Positions 1-5,879 are shown, counted from the stretch's first letter. The stretch: 5,879 bases of DNA from Actinomycetes bacterium (GCA_023425615.1 JAFACJ010000308.1:1-5879); one strand, 5' to 3'. The notes: generated from the sequence alone by a model not told the origin. Numbers and translations: made by a program.

Positions 1-1
1 G

Positions 2-607
2 CTGGGCGAGTCCACCCTGCTGCGCAAGCTGACCGACGCCCTCGACCGCACCCGGCACATGCTGGCCTACCACCTGGCCATCTGCCGTTACAGCATGGAC
101 CAGGCCAAAGACAAAGGAGACGAGGAAGACGCCACTCTGTGGAGCGGGCAGACGCTCGGGATCGTCTACGCCATCGAACGCCTGGACGGCGACATCCTAG
201 GTGAGTTGGACCTGTGGGACCAGCAGGAGAAACAGACACCCGAAGACCCCGAGACCATCAAGGCCATGGCCGACCAGCTCTCCTGGAGCCTGCAACGCCC
301 GGCCTTCCCCCTCCCCGACGTCCAGGACCCCACCCTGGGACTCAGACTCGCTCTCCTCATCCGCGCGCAACGTGACGAACTCGTCGCCCAGGCCGTCGCC
401 GCGAACTACCGCGCGGTCATGGAGTACACCGAAGAGGGCGAAGCGCCCGACCCGGAGTACGGGCTGTACATGGCCCGCGCCCGCTGCTACGCCATGGCCG
501 CCGACGACCTCGACAACCTCCTGGCCCGCGCCTACAGCGTCCAAGACGCACACGAGAAGTTCCTCGACCAACACGGCACCTGGCTAGCCCGCCTCGTCTT
601 CGCCTGA
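2..607 (+). CDS. Hypothetical protein, C-terminal part (start outside window)
   Basis: The reading frame is open from the left edge, so the true start lies upstream; 201 residues are visible and the frame stops at TGA 605-607. An ATG at 59 is in frame, but the sequence before it (LGESTLLRKLTDALDRTR) has the same amphipathic character as what follows, so I treat the gene as 5'-truncated by the window rather than starting at 59. The protein looks soluble and largely alpha-helical, acidic in the middle (a KDKGDEED stretch near visible residue 37, then DQQEKQTPEDPET), with no signal peptide, membrane span or catalytic motif that I recognise. Codon third positions are strongly G/C, as expected for a real actinobacterial gene. 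I do not recognise the family. It is followed directly by a glpD relic and not by a co-directional neighbour with a short gap, so it is probably not part of the downstream cassette. Confidence 0.65.
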   Translation: MGESTLLRKLTDALDRTRHMLAYHLAICRYSMDQAKDKGDEEDATLWSGQTLGIVYAIERLDGDILGELDLWDQQEKQTPEDPETIKAMADQLSWSLQRPAFPLPDVQDPTLGLRLALLIRAQRDELVAQAVAANYRAVMEYTEEGEAPDPEYGLYMARARCYAMAADDLDNLLARAYSVQDAHEKFLDQHGTWLARLVFA

Positions 608-630
608 GGCAGGTATTCCAGCGCAAGGCG

Positions 631-750
631 TCGGCCTCCTGCGCCGCGCCAGGACCCTGGTCCCAGATCTCAAAAGAGATGCGAGTGCGCCACAACAGGA
701 TGTCGTTGAAGTACCGCGCCCTCGTGGGTAACCGCGTAGACGGCCTCCGC
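631..750 (-). pseudogene. Decayed fragment of a glpD gene
   Basis: The reverse strand reads, with one frame interruption, as glycerol-3-phosphate dehydrogenase residues about 479-518 of the intact gene at 3663-5381. It gives VYAVTHEGA, then after the break FNDIL, RTRISFE-WD and GAAQEA, the same words as in the intact protein. At nucleotide level 631-750 aligns with 3829-3950. By eye there are about 18 substitutions in 120 aligned positions plus a 2-nt deletion (opposite 3915-3916), which breaks the frame. Most differences have A or T here where the intact gene has G or C (13 of 18 by my count), the direction expected for a G+C-rich gene that is no longer selected. There is no start, and I see no similarity beyond either end of this segment. 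It could derive from the resident glpD by duplication or from a foreign glpD; the sequence alone does not say which. Confidence 0.88.
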
Positions 751-772
751 TGGATGGGGGCGGAGCGGGGAC

Positions 773-778
773 TTGACG
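773..778 (+). promoter_or_regulatory. Possible -35 element upstream of the accessory module
   Basis: A TTGACG hexamer lies 55 nt upstream of the first module gene (GTG 834), just after the glpD relic. It matches the -35 consensus well, but no convincing -10 follows at 16-19 nt; the nearest T/A-rich stretch, TCTTAGACA at 801-809, is spaced too far. This is the only promoter-like element I can point to in 751-833, where transcription of the five-gene cluster would be expected to begin. Confidence 0.2.
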
Positions 779-833
779 GACGACGCTGCTTGGGTCACGG
801 TCTTAGACAGCTTGAGAGCAAAGGTGCAAAGAA

Positions 834-1100
834 GTGAAAAGTGTTGATGGTGACGAGCCCACGACCCTCACCTTCTACTGCAAGAGCCCCGGCTCTTACC
901 CGAACCCGGACTGCCCTTCCTTCTACCGTGTGGAAGAAGGCGGGTGGATGGGCCAAGGCGAGGCCAGGGAGTCCGAGCAGATCAGAGCGCAGATCCAGAA
1001 CCTGAAGCCCGCCGAGGGGTACCTCTGGTTCCCCGACAACCTGATGGATGAGTTCGTCCGACGGTATGCGAAGGAGCGCTATGGAGTCGATCTCGGCTGA
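834..1100 (+). CDS. Small Cys-containing protein upstream of DUF6879
   Basis: This 88-residue protein begins at GTG 834; no other in-frame start lies nearby, and a modest AAAGG sits at 820-824, 9 nt upstream. The N-terminal half carries two cysteines in a TFYCKSPGS...PDCPSFYRV arrangement, then a glycine turn (EEGGWMGQGE). The C-terminal half is charged and ends in a likely helix (LMDEFVRRYAKERYG). No signal peptide or membrane segment is visible. Short proteins of this pattern (T-Cys-K...CP..Y...GG...QG) occur, as I recall, immediately before DUF6879 genes in actinomycetes, but I know of no assigned function. Its 3' end overlaps the next gene by 20 nt, and that gene's ribosome binding site lies inside it, which indicates translational coupling. 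The two Cys could bind metal or form a disulfide; that is inference only. Confidence 0.75.
   Translation: MKSVDGDEPTTLTFYCKSPGSYPNPDCPSFYRVEEGGWMGQGEARESEQIRAQIQNLKPAEGYLWFPDNLMDEFVRRYAKERYGVDLG
1071..1076 (+). promoter_or_regulatory. Ribosome binding site that decides the DUF6879 start
   Basis: AAGGAG lies 4 nt before ATG 1081, inside the coding region of the preceding gene. It favours ATG 1081 over the longer in-frame start at 1048, which has no comparable site and would prepend a non-family sequence. Confidence 0.65.
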
Positions 1101-1614
1101 TACCCGCGACGAACTGTTCAAGACGTTCAAGGAAGAGGCCCTCCACTTGGAGCTGCGTGACGCGTACGCCACGAACGACGGTGAGGTGGACAAGTTCGCC
1201 GCCTGGAAAGCCGGCGAGCCGTGGAACGAGGCCGAGTACCGCGCGTGGATGAGGCCCTGGTGCGACAAGATCCGCGAGGATGCCGCCAACGGAAAGAGCT
1301 ACCGTGACGCCATGGTGGTCTCCGAACCGCTCTCGGACTACCACCGATGGGGATACCGGCTCGCTGGAATGCTCCATGAGGCGGGACAGCAGGTGCGATT
1401 CGTCCCGCGGCGCCTCCTGTCCGCCGTCGCGTTGCCGGGGAATGACTTCTGGTTGTTCGACGGGAAGACCGTCATCTTCAATGTCTTCTCGCCCGAACAC
1501 GAGGTGATCGATCGACAGCTCTCCACCGATCCCGACGTCATCGGCTTCTGCCTGGCCTCCTTCGAGACCGTCTGGAAGCTCGGTATCCCACAGCCCGAGT
1601 ACAACCCAGGCTGA
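1081..1614 (+). CDS. DUF6879 family protein
   Basis: Starting at ATG 1081 (AAGGAG 4 nt upstream) the protein has 177 residues, about the usual length for DUF6879. Family landmarks appear in order: LHLELRDAY with an acidic loop and FAAWKAGEPW (residues 21-48), KSYRDAMVVSEPLSDYHRW (72-90), QVRFVPRR (104-111), NDFWLFDGKTVIFNVFS (121-137), and a C-terminal FETVWKLGIPQPEY (161-174). It looks cytosolic. The biochemical role of DUF6879 is not established; the family is restricted mainly to actinomycetes and is frequently found next to XRE-DUF5753 regulators and DUF397 proteins, as here. It overlaps the preceding gene by 20 nt and is followed after 12 nt by the XRE gene, so all three are very likely co-transcribed. 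A regulatory or toxin-antitoxin accessory role is inferred from context only. Confidence 0.88.
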   Translation: MESISADTRDELFKTFKEEALHLELRDAYATNDGEVDKFAAWKAGEPWNEAEYRAWMRPWCDKIREDAANGKSYRDAMVVSEPLSDYHRWGYRLAGMLHEAGQQVRFVPRRLLSAVALPGNDFWLFDGKTVIFNVFSPEHEVIDRQLSTDPDVIGFCLASFETVWKLGIPQPEYNPG

Positions 1615-1626
1615 GCACGGTCGCCT

Positions 1627-2487
1627 GTGTCCAACCGTGCGGCCGAGGCCAAGAAGGACTTCGGAAAGCGCCTGAGAAACATCCGAGTCCGGGCCGGCCT
1701 GACGGGTCTGGAACTGAGCAAACGCACAGGTCTGCCCAACTCCAAGATCTCCAGGATCGAGAGAGGCACTTACGGCATCAGGAACTCCGAGATCGAGGCC
1801 TGGTGCTGTGCGTGCGGAGCCGAAGACCAGATCGAAGATCTGAAGAACGCTCGACTAGAGGTCGAGCAGATGTGGGTCGAGTGGCGCGAGGAGCTCAAGG
1901 CCGGCCAAAGGCTCCTGCACCGACGCGAGGATCGCCTCTATGCCGAGACAAAGCTCCTGATCGTCTACGAGTCGAAATGCGTCCCTGGCATCTTGCAGAC
2001 CCACTCCTACGTCTACGCACTGTTCAGGACGGCGGAAGCCATGTACGGGCTCCCCGAGAGCGAGGCCCAGGCCGCCGCCGAGGCTCGATTGCCTAAGCAG
2101 AAGCTCGTGACATCCGGCTCCGTTAGGAACACCTACCATTTCCTCATTGAGTCCTGGGTCCTCGACCTCGCCTTTGGTGCCCCCGAGGTCCTGGCCGAAC
2201 AGCTCATCTTCCTTCTGGGCGTGACGATGCTGCCCAATGTAACCCTCGGAATCATTCCGACCGGACGACCGCGAACGGTGCCTCCCGGAGAACCCTTCTA
2301 CCTCTTCGATGGCCTGATGGTTCGCTCACCCATGTGGTCGGGAGGCTTCAAAACCAGCCACCCCGAAGAGGTGAACACCTTCAAGAGAGCCTTTGGCCTG
2401 CTCAGCGGTATGGCGGTGTACGGAGACGACGCCCGAGCCTTGATCGAAGCAGCGAGAATCCGAACACAAACAAGTGAAAACTCCTAG
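1627..2487 (+). CDS. XRE-family HTH regulator with DUF5753 domain (Scr1-like)
   Basis: This 286-residue protein starts at GTG 1627, 12 nt after the DUF6879 stop and without a strong Shine-Dalgarno site, so it is probably translated by coupling. Residues 11-64 form an XRE/Cro-type helix-turn-helix: FGKRLRNIRVRAGLTGLELS is the scaffold, and GLPNSKISRIERG (35-47) contains the recognition helix and the conserved I..IE.G ending. A charged linker (about 65-105) leads to a DUF5753 domain (about 105-280) with its hallmark Y-E...VPGILQT (114-125), then IPTGRP and FYLFDGLMVRS. The two-domain architecture is that of Scr1 (SCO4441), WhiJ and related Streptomyces regulators, which pair with a DUF397 protein; some are called antitoxin-like. 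It likely binds DNA as a dimer and is expected to be controlled by or to control the DUF397 partner encoded next. Base composition looks somewhat less G/C-extreme than in glpD. Confidence 0.93.
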   Translation: MSNRAAEAKKDFGKRLRNIRVRAGLTGLELSKRTGLPNSKISRIERGTYGIRNSEIEAWCCACGAEDQIEDLKNARLEVEQMWVEWREELKAGQRLLHRREDRLYAETKLLIVYESKCVPGILQTHSYVYALFRTAEAMYGLPESEAQAAAEARLPKQKLVTSGSVRNTYHFLIESWVLDLAFGAPEVLAEQLIFLLGVTMLPNVTLGIIPTGRPRTVPPGEPFYLFDGLMVRSPMWSGGFKTSHPEEVNTFKRAFGLLSGMAVYGDDARALIEAARIRTQTSENS

Positions 2488-2536
2488 GCCCGCCATCTGA
2501 CGCAGGCATACCTTCGGTGAGCATCAGGACGACCAG

Positions 2537-2555
2537 CGCGCGGACCAACCGCGCG
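2537..2555 (+). other. Perfect GC-only hairpin between regulator and DUF397 gene
   Basis: CGCGCGG (2537-2543) and CCGCGCG (2549-2555) are exact inverted repeats separated by the 5-nt loop ACCAA. The stem lies in the 90-nt gap between the XRE gene and the DUF397 gene, 11 nt before the latter's AGGAGG. There is no following T tract, so it is not a canonical intrinsic terminator. It could be a processing or attenuation element setting the ratio of the two products, or an operator. Confidence 0.45.
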
Positions 2556-2566
2556 GGGAGGCTTCT

Positions 2567-2575
2567 GAGGAGGAG
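2567..2575 (+). promoter_or_regulatory. Strong ribosome binding site of the DUF397 gene
   Basis: GAGGAGGAG, with the AGGAGG core at 2568-2573 placed 4 nt before ATG 2578, is the strongest Shine-Dalgarno sequence in the cluster. It fixes the DUF397 start and contrasts with the weak initiation region of the preceding regulator gene. Confidence 0.75.
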
Positions 2576-2577
2576 CC

Positions 2578-2784
2578 ATGAAGAACCTGTACCGAATCGA
2601 CATCACCGACGCCACCTGGACCACGCCGTGCGGCGGCAACGTCGGCCATGAGGACGAGACCGAGAGCTGCATGGAGTTCACCAGGCTCCCCGGCGGCATC
2701 GCGATCCGTGACTCCAAGCGTCCCGACATCGAGGCCATGCGCTTCAGCGACGACGAGCTGACGGCGTTCCTCGGAACTGTCTGA
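2578..2784 (+). CDS. DUF397 family small protein (Scr2-like)
   Basis: This 68-residue protein is a single DUF397 domain. The family pattern is visible: an N-terminal Trp (ATW, residue 14), a Cys before the core strand (SCMEF, residue 31; the usual form is CVEV), the signature IAIRDSKRPD (41-50; usually VAVRDSK-P), then MRFSDDELTAFL (54-65) in place of the usual L-F...W..FL. DUF397 proteins are actinomycete-specific and are usually encoded next to XRE-DUF5753 regulators, as for Scr2 (SCO4442) and AbaA OrfD. Some pairs are described as toxin and antitoxin, and several affect antibiotic production or sporulation when over-expressed. The start is fixed by a GAGGAGGAG site 2 nt upstream. An extra Cys at residue 18 and a longer loop between 15 and 30 than I expect in the family are minor oddities. 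Function here is inferred from family and context. Confidence 0.9.
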   Translation: MKNLYRIDITDATWTTPCGGNVGHEDETESCMEFTRLPGGIAIRDSKRPDIEAMRFSDDELTAFLGTV

Positions 2785-2821
2785 CCCATCTCCGTCCTCG
2801 ACCTCTGGCAGGCTTCCCGGC

Positions 2822-3625
2822 ATGAAGAAAACCCACTGGAGCGATCTGCCGCAGGAGGTCCAGGATGCCGTTCGGCTGATCGTGGGTGGCGTAACGGACA
2901 TCGAGATGATCTCGGAGGGTCTGAACTCCGAGCTCACTCTGGCGGCGGAAACCGAGTCCGGCCGGTTGTTCTTCAAGGGTGCTCGACTCGATGACAGCGG
3001 CAAGAGCCTTCAACTGCGGCGGGAGATCTCGATCAATCCCTATGTCACCCACTTGTCACCGAAGATCCGAGTCCAGGTCGAAGAAGCCGGCTGGCTGCTG
3101 GTCGGATTCGACCATGTCGAAGGCCGCAGGGCCGACTACTCGCCGAAGTCACCGGACATCCCCCTCGTGCTCGAACTTCTCGATGCTCTGAGCGAAACGC
3201 CGTGCCCCGGTATCCCACTGCCCTATTCGGAGAGCCGCCGCTCGAACCATGCCCGCGTCGATGATCTGCGCAGGTTCGCAGGGAACAGCCTGATGCACAC
3301 CGATCTCAACCCAGGCAACGTATGGATCGCTCGTGATCGCGCCTACCTGCTCGATTGGGCCCGCCCGACACGCGGTGCCTCCTGGTCGGATGCGTCTGCT
3401 CTCGCCCTGTGCCTCATCACCTGCGGCCACATCCCACGCGACGCGGAGGCCATCGTGTCCGCGCTCCCCGTCTGGAAGGACCTCGGACCCGGCGACCTTG
3501 ACGCGGCCGTTCAGTACATGAGCGCCGTGCGATCGGACCTGGTTCGAAATCCGATCGACGACCATTGGACCAACTCGGCCGTGGAAGCGGCCCGCCGCTG
3601 GTGGGACTACCGCTGGAGTAGATGA
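2822..3625 (+). CDS. APH-fold phosphotransferase (kinase-like), unknown substrate
   Basis: This 267-residue protein has the aminoglycoside phosphotransferase/protein-kinase-like fold. The catalytic set appears complete: Lys52 in RLFFKGA (ATP-binding Lys on beta 3), Glu68 in RREIS as the likely helix-C partner, the Brenner box HTDLNPGN at 159-166 (His159, catalytic Asp161, metal-binding Asn166), and the DFG-equivalent LLDW with Asp178. A C-terminal helical region ends in RRWWDYRWS. It starts at ATG 2822, with GGCAGG at 2807-2812 as a weak ribosome site, 37 nt after the DUF397 stop, so it is probably in the same operon. The family covers antibiotic kinases, small-molecule kinases and others; nothing here identifies an aminoglycoside site. 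The N-terminus-to-Brenner distance is shorter than in classical APH enzymes. Its place next to a DUF397/XRE pair suggests a role tied to that system, but this is inference. It is convergent with glpD, 37 nt away. Confidence 0.85.
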   Translation: MKKTHWSDLPQEVQDAVRLIVGGVTDIEMISEGLNSELTLAAETESGRLFFKGARLDDSGKSLQLRREISINPYVTHLSPKIRVQVEEAGWLLVGFDHVEGRRADYSPKSPDIPLVLELLDALSETPCPGIPLPYSESRRSNHARVDDLRRFAGNSLMHTDLNPGNVWIARDRAYLLDWARPTRGASWSDASALALCLITCGHIPRDAEAIVSALPVWKDLGPGDLDAAVQYMSAVRSDLVRNPIDDHWTNSAVEAARRWWDYRWSR

Positions 3626-3662
3626 CCGCCGCCGCTGGCCGACAGACCCGCGAAGGCCCAGG

Positions 3663-5381
3663 TCAGCTCGTCGGCACGATGTCCGGGGCCCCGCGGCGGA
3701 GGGTGTCGGCCTCCTGGTCGTTCTCCGACATCTGGGACGCTCGCTCCGCGTGCACCCGCTGGGTGTAGTGCTCCAGTTCCCGTTCCGTCTCCTCGGGGCT
3801 CCAGCCGAAGACGGGTGCCACGAGTTCGGCGGCCTCCTGTGCCGCGCCGAGGCCGCGGTCCCAGGTCTCGAAGGAGATGCGGGTGCGCCGCGACAGGATG
3901 TCGTTGAGGTGCCGGGCGCCCTCGTGGGTGACCGCGTAGACGATCTCCGCGCGCAGGTAGTCGTCGGCGCGGGCCAGCGGTCTGGCCAGGTCAGGGCGTT
4001 CGGCGATCAGTTCCAGCAGGTCCTCGATGAGGGTGCCGTAGCGGTGCAGCAGGTGCTCGATCCTTGCCACGTGCAGTCCCGACGAGGCGGCAAGCCGGTA
4101 CCGGGAGTTCCACAGCGCCTGGTAGCCGTCGCCGCCCACCAGGGCTATCCGGTCGGTGCAGGAGGGGGCGATGCGCCCGTCCAGACCGTGGACGACGGCG
4201 TCCACCGCGTCCTTGGCCATCACCCGGTAGGTGGTGTACTTACCGCCGGCGATCATCACCAGGCCCGGCACGGAGTGCGCCACGACATGCTCGCGGGAGA
4301 GCTTGGACGTCTCCTCCGACTCGCCCGACAAGAGCGGGCGCAGCCCCGCGTACACGCCCTCCACGTCGTCGGGGGTGAGCGGGACGTTCAAGAACGCGTT
4401 GACATGGTCGAGCAGGTAGTCGATGTCGGCCTTGGACGCCGAGGGGTGCGCCTTGTCGAACGTCCAGGTCGTGTCGGTGGTGCCGATGATCCAGTGCCGG
4501 CCCCAGGGGATGACGAACAGCACCGACTTCTCGGTCCTGATGATGATCCCCGAGGCGCTGTGGATCCGGTCCCTGGGCACCACCAGGTGGATGCCCTTGG
4601 AGGCACGGACGTGGATCTGCCCGCGGCCTCCGACGAGGTCCTGGATGTCGTCGGTCCACACGCCGGTGGCGTTGACGACCTGCCTGGCCCGCACCTCCAG
4701 CTCGCGGCCGTCCTCCAGGTCGCGCACGCGCACGCCGGTGACGCGTTCGCCCTCCCGCAGGAAGCCCGTGCACTGCGTGCGGGAGGCGACCCGCGCCCCG
4801 TACGCGGCGGCCGTGCGCAGCACCATCATCACGTAGCGTGCGTCGTCGACCTGCGCGTCCCAGTACTGGATCGCTCCCGTGAACGACGACCTGCGCAGTG
4901 ACGGCGCCACCTGGAGCGCCTGGCGCCGGGTCAGGTGGCGGTGCGAGGGCACACCGCGGGTGGAGCGCATCGACAGCGAGAGCGCGTCGTACAGCGCCAC
5001 TCCGGCCCCGATGTAGAAGCGCTCCCAGCCCCGGTGGGTGAGCGGGAAGAGGAACGGGACGGGCCTGACCAGGTGCGGGGCGATCACCTGGAGCAGCAGG
5101 CCGCGTTCGGTGAGCGCCTCCCGCACGAGGTCGAAGTTGTACTGCTCCAGATACCGCAGCCCGCCGTGGATCAGCTTGGACGAGCGCGAGGAGGTGCCCG
5201 AGGCGAAGTCCCTCGCCTCCACCAGCGCCACCTTCAGGCCGCGGGTGGCGGCGTCGAGCGCCACCCCGGCCCCGGTGATCCCGCCGCCGACCACGACGAC
5301 GTCGAACTCCTCGCGGGACATCCGCTCCAGCGCGGTCTCCCGCTCCGACGGCCCCAGCCGCGAACTGCCCAGCCCGATCAT
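3663..5381 (-). CDS. glpD: Glycerol-3-phosphate dehydrogenase, FAD-dependent
   Basis: This 572-residue enzyme oxidises sn-glycerol 3-phosphate to dihydroxyacetone phosphate at the cytoplasmic membrane surface, passing electrons to quinone. The N-terminal Rossmann motif VVVVGGGITGAG (28-39) and Glu55 in VALVEARD bind FAD. The hallmark TSSRSSKLIHGGLRYLE (63-79), NATGVW (237-242), VYAGLRPL (343-350) and GGKYTTYR (379-386) follow. The C-terminal helical DAO_C domain spans roughly 405-550. The length is typical of actinobacterial GlpD and longer than the roughly 500 residues of E. coli GlpD because of N- and C-terminal extensions. I chose ATG 5381 because LGPSERETALERM upstream of the FAD motif is a conserved actinobacterial GlpD beginning; a G-run (complement of 5387-5392) lies 5 nt upstream. 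ATG at 5321 (residue 21, preceded by GGAG) is an alternative start. An internal segment (3829-3950) is repeated as a relic at 631-750. Confidence 0.97.
   Translation of the reverse strand: MIGLGSSRLGPSERETALERMSREEFDVVVVGGGITGAGVALDAATRGLKVALVEARDFASGTSSRSSKLIHGGLRYLEQYNFDLVREALTERGLLLQVIAPHLVRPVPFLFPLTHRGWERFYIGAGVALYDALSLSMRSTRGVPSHRHLTRRQALQVAPSLRRSSFTGAIQYWDAQVDDARYVMMVLRTAAAYGARVASRTQCTGFLREGERVTGVRVRDLEDGRELEVRARQVVNATGVWTDDIQDLVGGRGQIHVRASKGIHLVVPRDRIHSASGIIIRTEKSVLFVIPWGRHWIIGTTDTTWTFDKAHPSASKADIDYLLDHVNAFLNVPLTPDDVEGVYAGLRPLLSGESEETSKLSREHVVAHSVPGLVMIAGGKYTTYRVMAKDAVDAVVHGLDGRIAPSCTDRIALVGGDGYQALWNSRYRLAASSGLHVARIEHLLHRYGTLIEDLLELIAERPDLARPLARADDYLRAEIVYAVTHEGARHLNDILSRRTRISFETWDRGLGAAQEAAELVAPVFGWSPEETERELEHYTQRVHAERASQMSENDQEADTLRRGAPDIVPTS
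3829..3950 (-). repeat. Intact partner of the glpD direct repeat
   Basis: This part of glpD (codons about 479-518, in the C-terminal domain) aligns in the same orientation with 631-750. The longest identical blocks include ACAGGATGTCGTTGA (3893-3907) and ACCGCGTAGACG (3931-3942). The two copies are about 3.2 kb apart and bracket the whole accessory module. Confidence 0.85.
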
Positions 5382-5422
5382 GCCGACCCCCCGCTCAGGT
5401 TTCCGCGGTCTGTCCCTTCCCC

Positions 5423-5439
5423 TGCGGGAGGTTCCCGCA
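5423..5439. promoter_or_regulatory. Perfect 7-bp inverted repeat upstream of glpD
   Basis: TGCGGGA and TCCCGCA are exact inverted repeats separated by GGT, lying 42 nt upstream of the glpD start and 64 nt downstream of the guaB3 stop. It could act as a terminator hairpin for guaB3, but no T tract follows in the minus direction. It could equally be an operator, since it begins 15 nt downstream of a possible -10 (TAATTC, complement of 5455-5460) for glpD. The sequence does not decide between these. Confidence 0.4.
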
Positions 5440-5457
5440 ACCCGCGAAGGAGAAGAA

Positions 5458-5471
5458 TTACCGATCAGTAA
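5458..5471. promoter_or_regulatory. Imperfect palindrome in the glpD upstream region
   Basis: TTACCGATCAGTAA matches its own reverse complement at 12 of 14 positions and overlaps the possible glpD -10 element. This is an operator-like position for a glycerol-responsive repressor, but no known binding consensus is recognised. Confidence 0.25.
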
Positions 5472-5503
5472 CCGAAGGTACCGGAACGTGAGGGCCGGAG
5501 GCG

Positions 5504-5878
<375 letters not shown>

Positions 5879-5879
5879 G

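Noticed and set aside
417..695. Minus-strand ORF of 92 residues beginning MWRTRISFEIWD
   Set aside because: Its first part is the decayed glpD fragment, and the rest is antisense to the gene at 2-607; it is not a gene.
1048..1080. Longer start for the DUF6879 gene at 1048
   Set aside because: It lacks a ribosome binding site and adds a sequence unlike the family N-terminus, whereas ATG 1081 has AAGGAG 4 nt upstream.
982..1500. Minus-strand ORF of 172 residues opposite DUF6879, and a similar one at 795-1289
   Set aside because: Both are antisense shadows; the plus-strand frame has clear DUF6879 motifs and a ribosome binding site.
3626..3662. Possible bidirectional terminator between the convergent kinase gene and glpD
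   Set aside because: Only a bulged, short CTGGCC/GGCCCAG pairing without a T tract was found, which is not enough to call.
3750..4901. Plus-strand ORF of 383 residues opposite glpD
   Set aside because: Low-complexity His/Gly/Arg/Val-rich composition typical of the antisense frame of a high-G+C gene; glpD on the other strand is unmistakable.

Overview
The window is high-G+C actinobacterial chromosomal DNA. The two minus-strand genes at the right end, glpD followed upstream by the 3' part of a GuaB3-type IMP dehydrogenase-related gene, form a chromosomal neighbourhood familiar from actinomycetes. The plus-strand genes between about 834 and 3625 belong to regulator families that are almost confined to morphologically complex actinomycetes (XRE-DUF5753 and DUF397). 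The GlpD protein reads like a Streptosporangiales/Streptomyces-type enzyme. I cannot fix the genus.

Layout, left to right: (1) 2-607, the 3' part of an unrecognised plus-strand gene whose start lies outside the window. (2) 608-833, a non-coding stretch holding a decayed 120-bp piece of a glpD gene (631-750, minus orientation), followed by a possible weak promoter. (3) 834-3625, a compact plus-strand accessory module of five genes: a small Cys-containing protein, a DUF6879 protein, an XRE helix-turn-helix protein with a DUF5753 C-terminal domain (Scr1-like), a 68-residue DUF397 protein (Scr2-like), and a small APH-fold kinase. (4) 3663-5381, intact glpD on the minus strand, convergent with the module. 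(5) 5382-5503, an intergenic region with two palindromes. (6) 5504-5878, the C-terminal part of guaB3, also minus strand.

The minus-strand genes are housekeeping metabolism: aerobic glycerol-3-phosphate oxidation and a purine-related paralogue. The five plus-strand genes look like an accessory regulatory cassette. The XRE-DUF5753/DUF397 pair is the Scr1/Scr2 (WhiJ/AbaA-OrfD-like) type, described for some Streptomyces pairs as toxin-antitoxin-like and tied to secondary metabolism or development. Here it is extended on one side by a DUF6879 gene with a small overlapping partner and on the other by a kinase-fold protein.

The most striking structural point is that the module lies between two direct copies of the same internal segment of glpD, one intact (in glpD) and one decayed. 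This suggests that the block arrived or was rearranged at the glpD locus, and that recombination between the copies could remove about 3.2 kb.
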